NCBI GenBank assembly: GCA_013791675.1 | Contig: VMTI01000089.1 | Span: 1 to 12,394, forward strand | From: a bacterium | GTDB taxonomy: Bacteria > CG03 | DNA length: 12,394 nt | Direction: 5' to 3' | Shown: positions 12,101-12,394 of the stretch, one piece after another | How the letters are laid out: every line of letters begins with the position of its first letter | How positions within the stretch are numbered: the stretch's first letter is position 1 | Translations under genes and position numbers: made by a program | The notes under the pieces: generated by a model | The model's input: the letters and a program-made list of their open reading frames with translations, nothing else | The model's database searches: none | What the model was told of the DNA's origin: nothing

Positions 12101-12312
12101 AACTCCTGCGTTGATTTCTTTACTCCATATCTCGCCAACCCTTCGGAAGGCATAAGCGCGATAAAAATAAAACTGATGAACATTCCCGCCGCCAAATGCT
12201 TCACCGCCCTGAAAAGATGAACAAAAACCAGGCCTAAATATAGAAATGCGGCTCTGAAGTCGGCGGACGCCGCCTCAAACTGCCTCGTTCTGGTTTCGGT
12301 TAATTTATTCAT
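1..12312 (-). CDS. Giant secreted subtilisin-like (S8) protease with multi-domain adhesive stalk, 3' end missing
   Basis: The frame is open for 4104 codons from ATG 12312 to the left edge, with no stop or frameshift when every codon is read. The product starts with a hydrophobic export signal. A propeptide containing a LysM domain follows, then a complete S8 catalytic domain: Asp249 in SIDTG, His310 in DHGTGTAG, Asn409 in AASGN and Ser490 in SGTSYSAP. About 3500 residues of beta-sandwich modules come after it: FnIII, lamin-tail, IPT/TIG, Ig-like and CBM9/DOMON-like. Ordinary subtilases have 300-600 residues, so this belongs with giant multidomain surface or secreted proteases. No membrane anchor, sorting signal or SLH domain is visible, but the C-terminus is off the window. 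ATG 12312 is preferred because AAGGG lies 5 bases upstream; an in-frame ATG at 12363 has no such site. Codon and GC usage change along the gene, suggesting mosaic assembly. The S8 assignment is firm; the substrate and cellular role are inferred. Confidence 0.95.
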   Translation of the reverse strand, partial: MNKLTETRTRQFEAASADFRAAFLYLGLVFVHLFRAVKHLAAGMFISFIFIALMPSEGLARYGVKKSTQEFVPGEILVKFKEGTTDDVRGRINKKFGVIPAKEIIHMIKKGDTLGKLAGEHLGDADFWKVIRDKNKIDPLKLKTGQKIKMPSLKKSRIKRILVDHLKIPKTRTVPELVKLYEEEPDVIYAEPDYLRWASVMPNDPRSQLSTNSTNQWHINHSTTGYIYALEAWDIQKGTDNPATVASIDTGFNLNHADLQDVFWVNSDEIANNGIDDDGNGYIDDSKYGYNFYSGSTSPAHGDGVKKSDHGTGTAGLFAAITNNSLGIAGIAGGWDSANGVKLMVMNAYNDDTGGFPTSATAEAAIYAADNGADIITMSYGGTSPSKTGADAYKYAWDQGCLLIAASGNTDYGKGEEAQYPANYSSVMSVGGTDLWDYRIDTTRWHPGVFSTEWESGYGQYLEIVAPGYNVMSSSGLTGTGGYRSASGTSYSAPLVAGVAALCLSEDPTLTNSALRAILKDSADDMIGWSGEDTAGWDKYYGWGRLNAERALLKVATADGSGAVTTTTQGLNKGTSGNSLTITFTGLSHVPVKQWEIEVSTNFSWTGNPADITNLSGGCQTATKEVKGAGTTADPYRIILTGCLIDADGAFTTGEITITNLTTPSQTGTYIWKSKSADTNTETPTLLDSGRQLRVQVLNYKSLPWTDDMETGGAAANGEWGTYSNVSTEWELGTPITAQANPQYKSASKCWGTDLDANYVLNADVRLTSPYIDLTNATKPQMSFWQYIDPEGTTSAFDGGLLYVSIDLGKTWTQVPDANITPDYLEPDYDKAITGTTNPYKPKWAWTHDHTPWEKVTVDLNAYKGNIVAFRFIFSSDGSVFAPGWFIDDIEAKEAPSDGSGIVSASPSTVTQGVGGYDLTFTLTANSINPVTGWRFVMNSNFGWSQTSADVIDFTGGLAAASYSVSGNTITFTNCNIDADGTYTTGSFIVKNATAPSTVGSYTFISRTAGDGGTLTDLDSSNLASIYVSSPTFSGNYWVKILAILDDGPTADEMKSFDVVIWEFGDTNSGLDSDEIKAVKKSTATVKFLFAGEWVPYHYYGGTAEEQNFCKEILGIFTSASGYQPPTALDGKAGTIGDGLIDIPLTDPAGGVTANFTAILAEPFDVYSSTGFVYDANANNEFGVERSKDALKTVTLGFAYEGFGTRENRSTLMKQIINYLDSSATKVLLVADDAECGREANYKTALEDIGFTEASWSELIINEIMYNPFASDDYYEYVELYNPSSNSYDLTGYKLKVNNDSYSIEVDTTHAGSSAVIQSHGYAIVGIKTSGANHIYDGTYPTIHAYDSTHIRFQVNNASLNLPNTDGTVYLIDSNGLTVDQVHYYDTWGANGDGNALECKNPANDNNVSTNWSNNSLTPNFVNSGYTGTDYTAPGKVTGLSALTGGTAGAVQLQWTAPGDDTYSGTAYAYMIWYNVNPVTDSNWASSNNVSPSPPSPLSAGTTQSMTVQNLSGNTTYYFAMKASDEAGNWSVISDTASATSGPDGTAPEATTQLSALTGTDHGTISLTWTSPHEDGTEGGRVTSYDLRYATKTFAEANWDDSWVLQATGEPTPAKYPETEETVVLTSLTGGTSYWFAMKSQDESDNISPIDINTADGNQSWAWAQNDTIKPYAITTLSALTGDNQGQVNLSWIAPGDDGTQPGTASSYDVRYATASFDNSKWDDSFVIQASGEPTPSAAGTSESMTVGSLTPDATYYFALKTDDDNPANTSDISNSGWAKARKPFDVWIPTAAVSATLSNINSSNGVAETVAHLDIIDVTGWDHTLPAGAINISVVFGLEVDITDAAFEWHIYTNTGTGFVKKTIWDPDGAPGTFEYAMADMDTLEEVNALDIRVEGIENPDAGAPDDGTVDFIYLEVEYESETTPPSAITNLSALTGGAAGAVQLQWTAPGDDGTTGTATSYDVKYATFSVLTIGTTAWWNGATDALGEPAPSVSGTSESMTVAYLTAGTTYYFGIKATDEADNQSIIDKNAEDSITQAKACAYQDSISPAAITNLSALTGTSEGEVKLNWTASGDDGTVGKNLGGKYEVRYATYSVEVSTTPNWWAEAGTAGRVKWFYTPLDVGEEEERTVAGLSQGVTYYFAIKSYDSTDNASEIDDNGWDFNTQAWARAQGDTTAPATIKNLTALQGPGAGWITLEWTIPGDDGTVGNNTSGSYYTVKYASYSTQLLASNATDWWNYSYTLTYSQSWTVGAQGVADSRDLIGFTSGTTYWFAIRTTDNAGNQSAIDDNAMDYTTQASTVASGDTYPPAKTNTFSASSKAYYPGQIDLTWTSTGDNGWDGNIVNGEFKIQYSTYVISWSTANANISIDIPDKSPGAGNTRTVTGLTPGKEYYFRIWTRDEVPNWSSLSVGATAYATNYKAIVDGNPQEWRWGGADPPAGTMVNQVFCSSWTWVDKTGDMRDDGTVDSNYDITQIQITADATYIYFMIKFSSITDMNETYVGIALDTDADNTDTALTWFADDSETGLGDEYYENANYHYGEKNIIFHNSTAGNSVIELHDGGTWFAPPTGDHTITISQANHIVEARINRADLGLSGAATTKITVASYDNVVGWANDVDTTFNYNGTNSDALDSMSIVRMSQGGSTYNDPYNNMSSWDEDISDNDIDFWADIRFAANGDISNTAPSAPSLTSPGDGNIINDLTPTLKWEASSDSDSGDAVTSYMVELATYSTFGDTVTWRVNVSSSTTEFTIPTDLPTPTTYYWRVKSRDKVGGLSDNSTYYFVIKSTQLHVVIAKFGEDYQDETASDWVQLYNPTNQNIILTGSSLQNFTSALTADVNVIAGTIPAYGFFLFGDADSLNMASMLDGSDATWVISDDKCIVYASNNVAITGVDDPDIVDLIGLGVHPWFEGTATVDILPDRSHERLSRAGDVSANLLPGGSREVFGNQYDTNDNSVDIIQHAIDTRYPQCSKSPHEIPEPPQISYFSPTSGSAGTQVDIYGYYFGAVRVSSNAYSHVYFYNNVEVTSYVSWSDTHVVVQVPSGASTGTIWFCTQDDFIGHTGTSTVEFGVPAPTTNPPDAPTLGDNQYTSSWATINTGDWTNQTVIRASFTITDPDAGENLRYMIQFSTYANFSFCYINSTRPAVASGLWLSEGPTNFITNLVETTLPDGTWYWKVAAIDDSGDSSAYSSHTVVNGCHFRIDTSSPAAVTGFTASSGNGVEDYGKITLEWTSPTDSNYKVMDSSYTIKYATYAAPGSPPSQAQLDKWWTDSTLAFSTATPSAPGTAEVHTITGLTAGSTLYWAIKTNDELSNLSAIDTMTASGTQVWARVPATYHIPLCDGATAEWSISTEQMGTDAGDNLLITWSSAALHISWVGCAFSGADDNTGAGDFFIVIDTDTNSGSATSVDWNGAGTHTLPFKANYSIGIDRSGNKGYSYWNGAWTWGGWPTGWASYIGNAGNDKTEISIELSDIGNPDVIKLVVYAQWESARNVFASFPTENPASAADVSETFTYYYDFTNLNDLQYPNEFPTVESNVAPTAPTAHAQFVNGWTSLNFGEWTQYQTLRATFTLTDNNAGDTLQFNIQFSTHSDFSFCKVNSTSPATATLAPGATNYITELLPEGTWYWRVMATDNGGLSGPYSSYSLVGIDCHFGIDTTDPPTPAAPGLARADNMRPRIDLSWTKVEDLLSGTSNYLIYRATFSFTSVGEANVSYAGTVDHPTESYNDTTNLLPNTTYFYCIAARDCAGNTAKSANSSKRTARIDIDGELTDWSTSVTAPKINASTVTLVTTKGDVSYCEWIWRDKPDDERNNGTIPDSQYDIRDIRITADEEYLYFYFTVEDYSDKDRINFAVAIDTNQSTTDSTLGWIGDDSNSDANGGAAMALGDEYSLNAAAHYAESILHFRYISALATDFRIAIYRKNASGWDDPPVGGAGAGATYFSDGNNFFEAKVQRSDLGLTGEKTMRFSICNFDNVVGLIGDVDSTGGAGYNPDALDSMSIVRISSGSGTGQYHSDPANDLNSWEEEISDSDIDFWAEVRLAADGLISNTAPNIPTKDAPTNEQYSTNAKPVLSWNAATDPDSGDGDYVTSYMIEFATHSDLGSN
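181..1704 (-). other. Ig-like, FnIII and DOMON-like triplet (second unit)
   Basis: Ig-like at 1339-1704 (residues 3537-3658) repeats the first unit closely: LRATFTLTDNNAGDTLQF, IQFSTHSDFSFC, EGTWYWRVMATDNGG and IDCHFGIDTTDPP. FnIII K at 1033-1338 (3659-3760) has RPRIDLSWTKVED, NYLIYRATFSF and TTYFYCIAARDCAGN. The DOMON-like copy 2 at 181-1029 (3762-4044) has IDIDGELTDW, YDIRDIRITADEEYLYFYFT, FAVAIDTNQS, GDEYSLNAAAHYAES, QRSDLGLTGEK, PDALDSMSIVRIS and SWEEEISDSDIDFWAEVRL, matching copy 1 along its whole length including the unusual tail. Confidence 0.65.
1723..3084 (-). other. Ig-like, FnIII and beta-sandwich triplet (first unit)
   Basis: Ig-like at 2701-3084 (residues 3077-3204) has RASFTITDPDAGENLRY, MIQFSTYANFSFC, DGTWYWKVAAIDDSG and NGCHFRIDT; its two cysteines could pair. 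FnIII I at 2320-2700 (3205-3331) has GKITLEWTSPTDS, YTIKYATY and STLYWAIKTND. The sandwich at 1723-2319 (3332-3530) has CDGATAEWS, GDFFIVIDTDTNSGS, YSIGIDRSGNKGYSYWNGAW, TEISIELSDIGNPD and IKLVVYAQWES, and resembles the DOMON/CBM9-like group but is shorter and lacks the SMSIVR and DIDFWA tail. The order Ig-FnIII-sandwich is repeated in the next unit. Confidence 0.6.
3100..3372 (-). other. IPT/TIG domain
   Basis: Residues 2981-3071. PPQISYFSPTSGSAGTQVDI then YGYYFG is the standard IPT/TIG opening (P-x-I-x-x-x-x-P-x-S-G-x-x-G-x-x-V-x-I-x-G-x-x-F), followed by SHVYFYNNVEVTSY, WSDTHVVVQVPSGASTGTI and a final VEFGV strand. Length is typical at about 90 residues. These Ig-fold domains occur in large surface proteins and carbohydrate-active enzymes. 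Base composition rises sharply right after it. Confidence 0.85.
3373..3945 (-). other. Lamin-tail domain 2 with long tail
   Basis: Residues 2790-2980. LHVVIAKFGEDYQDETASDWVQLYNPTNQ and the LTGSSLQNF strand give the LTD start; IPAYGFFLFGDADSL, CIVYASNNVAI and VDLIGLGVHPWFEG follow. The segment ERLSRAGD, GNQYDTNDNSVDI and a proline-rich PQCSKSPHEIPEPP end is the usual exit of secreted LTDs. It is clearly diverged from LTD 1, so the two were probably acquired separately rather than duplicated here. Confidence 0.8.
3949..4260 (-). other. Ig/FnIII-like module following DOMON copy 1
   Basis: Residues 2685-2788. It starts APSAPSLTSPGDG, then PTLKWEASSDSDSGD, TSYMVELATYSTF, TEFTIPTDLPTPTTYYWRVK and SDNSTYYFVI. 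The P-x-L-x-W-x-(A/S) and T-Y-Y-W-R-V-x-(S/A)-x-D pattern is that of the FnIII-like repeats with W-R-V cores common in bacterial surface proteins. The partial module at 1-180 starts in the same way after the second DOMON-like domain. Confidence 0.7.
4273..5049 (-). other. CBM9/DOMON-like beta-sandwich, copy 1
   Basis: Residues 2422-2680. It opens AIVDGNPQEW (the usual I-D-G-x-x-x-E-W start), then YDITQIQITADATYIYFMIK, YVGIALDTDADNTD, GDEYYENANYHYGE, HIVEARINRADLGL and a signature tail with SDALDSMSIVRMSQG and SWDEDISDNDIDFWADIR. This matches the general order of CBM9-like and glucodextranase-C/DOMON-like domains, which bind sugars, haem or cell-wall polymers. The tail of about 70 residues after the DLGL strand is not part of the usual family description. 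Ligand unknown. A paralogue lies at 181-1029. Confidence 0.6.
6183..6200 (-). repeat. Perfect palindrome in the FnIII D-E linker
   Basis: CGCAGGCT-TT-AGCCTGCG is a perfect 8-base stem with a 2-base loop (or 7 bases with a TTTA loop). It encodes the linker residues TQAKACA, at the place where repeat E has TQAWARA, so the frame and length of the linker are preserved. It resembles the GGCTTTAGCC-core palindromes dispersed in some uncultured bacterial genomes; that comparison is from memory. No other copy lies in this window. Confidence 0.6.
6462..6516 (-). repeat. 55-base direct repeat, copy in FnIII D
   Basis: This stretch matches 7941-7995 at 53 of 55 positions when aligned without gaps. The two copies are 1479 bases (493 codons) apart and in the same frame, both encoding LSALTGGxAGAVQLQWTAP. 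The neighbouring FnIII repeats encode a similar motif with different codons, so the near identity is not explained by protein constraint alone. Confidence 0.85.
6541..6960 (-). other. Unrecognised domain between FnIII repeats C and D
   Basis: Residues 1785-1924. It starts FDVWIPTAAVSATLSNINSS and contains LDIIDVTGWDH, AAFEWHIYTNTGTGFVKK and a strand with LDIRVEGIENPDAG, ending DFIYLEVEYES. Alternating hydrophobic residues suggest a beta-sandwich, and the final 'D-F-I-Y-L-E-V' strand resembles the closing strand of carbohydrate-binding jelly rolls. No cysteine is present. I recognise no named family. It sits cleanly between two FnIII repeats, as an inserted module would. Confidence 0.5.
6964..8019 (-). 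other. Three fibronectin type III repeats (A-C)
   Basis: A is at 7690-8019 (residues 1432-1541), B at 7315-7677 (1546-1666) and C at 6964-7311 (1668-1783). Each has LSALTG, a W-T/I-(A/S)-P strand, a G-D-D-G-T type turn (HEDGT in B, shortened in A), a YDxRYAT strand (YMIWYN in A) and an S/T-Y-Y/W-F-A-x-K core strand. B and C also share a GEPTP insert before the last strands. The repeats probably form a rigid spacer with protein- or glycan-binding faces. A contains a DNA stretch nearly identical to part of repeat D. Confidence 0.85.
7941..7995 (-). repeat. 55-base direct repeat, copy in FnIII A
   Basis: Partner of 6462-6516, with two single-base differences. It marks a recent duplication or gene conversion between repeats A and D, which otherwise differ clearly in their second halves. 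Confidence 0.85.
8041..8541 (-). other. Lamin-tail domain (LTD) 1
   Basis: Residues 1258-1424. ELIINEIMYNP, then YYEYVELYNPSSNSYDLTGYKL, is a textbook LTD opening (I-N-E-I-x-Y-N-P / E-x-V-E-L-Y-N). Later strands are HGYAIVGIKTSG, LPNTDGTVYLIDSNG and TVDQVHYYDTWG, ending in the ALECKNP and NSLTPNFVNS tail. LTDs are Ig-fold domains common in large secreted bacterial proteins, often next to nucleases, proteases or adhesive repeats. Its role here is presumably structural or ligand binding. Confidence 0.85.
8545..8640 (-). other. Cut-off N-terminal part of a second GATase-like module
   Basis: Residues 1225-1256. TKVLLVADDAECGREANYKT followed by ALEDIGFTEASW matches the usual opening of this kind of module ('V-L-L-V-D-D-D ... 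Y-x-x-A-L-x-x-x-G-x-x-x-x-x-W'). The expected continuation into a D-V-V-I-W strand is missing; the next residues start a lamin-tail domain. It looks like a remnant left by module recombination, although it could be the C-terminal strand and helix of the preceding domain. Confidence 0.45.
8644..9204 (-). other. Class I glutamine-amidotransferase-like (flavodoxin-like) domain
   Basis: Residues 1037-1223. SFDVVIWEFGD, then an L-D-S-D-E-I-K-A-V-K-K helix and VKFLFAGEW follow the usual 'D-V-V-I-W / L-x-x-x-E / G-x-L-x-x-S-G-E' pattern of GATase-like domains in secreted bacterial proteins; VTLGFAYEGF and a final RSTLMKQIINYLDSS match the end of that domain. No Cys-His-Glu catalytic set is evident, and the normal GG before the LF strand is replaced by STATVK. 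It is therefore probably a non-catalytic structural or binding unit. The call rests on motif order alone. Confidence 0.5.
9223..9624 (-). other. Ig-like module X2, paralogue of X1
   Basis: Residues 897-1030. It starts with DGSGIVSASPSTVTQG and contains VTGWRFVMNSNFGWSQTSAD, NCNIDADGTYTTGSFIVKN and APSTVGSYTFISRTAGD, each matching a block of X1 in the same order. It has one cysteine where X1 has two. Duplication of X with a jelly-roll between the copies is the simplest explanation. Its function is not recognisable from sequence. Confidence 0.5.
9628..10209 (-). other. MAM/jelly-roll-like domain
   Basis: Residues 702-895. It opens with PWTDDMETG and STEWELGTP, continues with SPYIDLTNATKPQMSFW and SIDLGKTWTQV, and closes with FRFIFSSDG then GWFIDDIEAKEA. 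This order (damaged-edge Trp, a 'Y-I-D-L' strand, a 'S-x-D-x-G-x-T-W' turn and a final W-x-I-D-D-I) is characteristic of the MAM/immune-inhibitor-A-like jelly rolls attached to bacterial secreted proteases. Such domains usually mediate protein or glycan contacts. The fold call is fairly confident; the ligand is unknown. Confidence 0.65.
10219..10641 (-). other. Ig-like module X1
   Basis: Residues 558-698. The beta-rich sequence starts near LNKGTSGNSLTITFTGL and contains NFSWT, two cysteines (GGC and TGC) and IDADGAFTTGEITITN, ending in a GTYIWKSKSAD strand. It resembles the Ig-like repeats with a GNTLTFTYT-type opening found in bacterial surface proteins, but I cannot assign a named family with certainty. 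It is paralogous to X2 at 9223-9624; the pair bracket the jelly-roll domain. A structural or binding role for the protease is inferred. Confidence 0.5.
10645..11628 (-). other. Peptidase S8 (subtilase) catalytic domain
   Basis: Residues 229-556, a normal length. The catalytic Asp249 lies in VASIDTGFNLNHADL (11566-11568), His310 in SDHGTGTAGLFAA (11383-11385) and Ser490 in SGTSYSAPLVAGVAAL (10843-10845); the oxyanion Asn409 is in IAASGN (11086-11088). Between Asp and His a NGIDDDGNGYIDD loop resembles the Asp-rich, probably calcium-binding insert of fervidolysin-type subtilases. The His motif is HGTGTAG rather than the classical HGTHVAG, a known variant that keeps the catalytic His. The domain ends with GWGRLNAERAL, the usual last helix. 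All residues needed for activity are present, so an active endopeptidase is expected outside the cytoplasm. Confidence 0.95.
11731..12105 (-). other. S8 propeptide, split by a LysM domain
   Basis: Residues 70-194. The first half begins FVPGEILVKFKEGT, the typical opening of fervidolysin-type or I9-like subtilase propeptides. The second half runs from about residue 152 and ends EEEPDVIYAEPDY, the usual end just before the mature enzyme. In this family such propeptides act as intramolecular chaperone and inhibitor and are removed by self-cleavage. Between the halves, residues 107-151 form a LysM domain. The propeptide is therefore longer than the usual 70-90 residues by about the length of that insert. 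Confidence 0.75.
11860..11994 (-). other. LysM peptidoglycan-binding domain
   Basis: Residues 107-151. It shows the core LysM pattern: KKGDTLGKLAGEHLGD at the start, then a W-x-x-I-x-x-x-N helix (FWKVIRDKNKI), then PLKLKTGQKIKMP with the G-Q-x-I-x-x-P ending. LysM domains bind N-acetylglucosamine polymers, chiefly peptidoglycan. Length is about 45 residues, as expected. Its position before the protease, inside the propeptide, is unusual; LysM domains are more often found in tandem at either end of wall enzymes. Confidence 0.85.
12133..12312 (-). other. N-terminal extension and signal peptide
   Basis: Residues 1-60. The h-region LAAGMFISFIFIALM (40-54) is preceded by K38-H39 and followed by PSEGLA, giving a plausible signal peptidase I site after Ala60. 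In front of it sits an unusual 36-residue extension, polar first (Arg/Thr/Glu, residues 5-20) and then a second short hydrophobic run, AFLYLGLVFVHLF (22-34). Starting at the GTG of residue 37 (12202-12204) would give a compact classical signal peptide, but its AGGG is only two bases upstream, too close for a normal site. Export is well supported; the exact start and cleavage position are not. Confidence 0.7.
12225..12296 (-). repeat. GC-rich palindromic block inside the N-terminal extension
   Basis: GGCGG-ACG-CCGCC at 12262-12274 is a perfect 5-base stem with a 3-base loop. It is flanked by a 7-base inverted repeat, AAACCAG at 12225-12231 and CTGGTTT at 12290-12296. The line 12241-12300 is 58% GC by hand count, against 32% for 11881-11940. 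The block encodes most of the odd pre-signal extension. It may be a dispersed palindromic (REP-like) unit that became coding, or simply part of the leader if translation starts further in. No second copy is present in the window. Confidence 0.35.
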
Positions 12313-12317
12313 TTTTT

Positions 12318-12322
12318 CCCTT
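12318..12322 (-). promoter_or_regulatory. Ribosome binding site deciding the ATG at 12312
   Basis: On the minus strand the sequence reads AAGGG, then five A, then ATG. A purine-rich match to the anti-Shine-Dalgarno at this spacing supports initiation at 12312 rather than at the in-frame ATG at 12363. The site directly abuts the hairpin at 12323-12343, so folding of that hairpin could affect ribosome access. Confidence 0.6.
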
Positions 12323-12343
12323 GACCCGTGAAATATACGGGTC
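12323..12343 (-). promoter_or_regulatory. Leader hairpin touching the ribosome binding site
   Basis: A perfect 7-base inverted repeat, GACCCGT / ACGGGTC, encloses a 7-base loop and ends one base before the AAGGG site on the mRNA. It has no U-tract after it, so it is not a normal terminator for transcription in either direction. It could be a translational control element, an mRNA 5' stabiliser or a dispersed palindromic repeat. The structure is seen directly; the role is inferred. Confidence 0.4.
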
Positions 12344-12394
12344 TTGTACTGAAGTTTTGCCATAAGGAAATTTAAAGTTCAAAGATAGACGGTA

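Larger units (their letters stand above)
12313..12394 (-). other. Upstream region of the giant gene
   Basis: This is the only non-coding stretch. An in-frame minus-strand stop (TGA, plus-strand tca at 12379-12381) lies above an alternative ATG at 12361-12363, so the reading frame could at most be 17 codons longer. That longer start has a T/A-rich, purine-poor leader with no Shine-Dalgarno match. A loose TTGAAC (minus strand) occurs just upstream, but no acceptable -10 box lies at the proper distance, so no promoter is called. The promoter probably lies beyond the right edge. Confidence 0.6.

Noticed and set aside
12323..12343. Hairpin as an intrinsic terminator of an upstream gene
   Set aside because: No run of T follows the stem on either strand, and the stem is only 7 base pairs.
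12361..12363. Upstream in-frame ATG as the true start
   Set aside because: It would add 17 residues (MAKLQYKTRIFHGSREK), lacks a Shine-Dalgarno match and spans the hairpin; the ATG at 12312 has AAGGG at proper spacing. It cannot be fully excluded.

Overview
The window is almost entirely one giant gene on the minus strand. Reading every in-frame codon from an ATG at 12312 down to base 1 gives 4104 codons with no stop, so the C-terminus lies beyond the left edge. It encodes an exported subtilisin-like (S8) serine protease fused to a very long chain of extracellular beta-sandwich modules. Only the 82 bases at 12313-12394 lie outside the gene. No RNA gene, CRISPR array, insertion sequence or second convincing gene was found on either strand.

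Order from N- to C-terminus (right to left): long N-terminal extension and signal peptide (about 12133-12312); S8 propeptide with a LysM domain embedded in it (11731-12105); S8 catalytic domain with an intact Asp/His/Ser triad and oxyanion Asn (10645-11628); Ig-like module X1 (10219-10641); MAM/jelly-roll-like domain (9628-10209); module X2, a paralogue of X1 (9223-9624); glutamine-amidotransferase-like domain (8644-9204) plus a cut-off start of a related module (8545-8640); lamin-tail domain 1 (8041-8541); three fibronectin III repeats (6964-8019); an unrecognised domain (6541-6960); four more FnIII repeats (5050-6540); a CBM9/DOMON-like sandwich (4273-5049); Ig/FnIII-like module (3949-4260); lamin-tail domain 2 (3373-3945); IPT/TIG (3100-3372); Ig-like, FnIII and another sandwich (1723-3084); Ig-like, FnIII and a second DOMON-like copy (181-1704); and the start of another Ig/FnIII-like module cut by the window edge.

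The FnIII style (ITNLSALTG..., W-APGDDGT, YDVRYAT, TTYYFA-K) resembles giant surface proteins of uncultured, deep-branching diderm candidate phyla such as Elusimicrobiota, Omnitrophota or Desantisbacteria. This is recall of a protein style, not a database result, so taxonomy is low confidence. The inferred role is a secreted or surface-anchored protease-adhesin: the LysM could hold the precursor at the wall, the subtilase would be released from its propeptide by self-cleavage, and the stalk would bind glycans or proteins.

The parts most worth following up are the LysM inside the propeptide, the mosaic build of the stalk (a GC step near 3100 at a module boundary, a 55-base near-identical repeat shared by two FnIII modules, a truncated module fused to a lamin-tail domain), two recognisable but unnamed modules, and compact palindromes at 6183-6200, 12262-12274 and 12323-12343.
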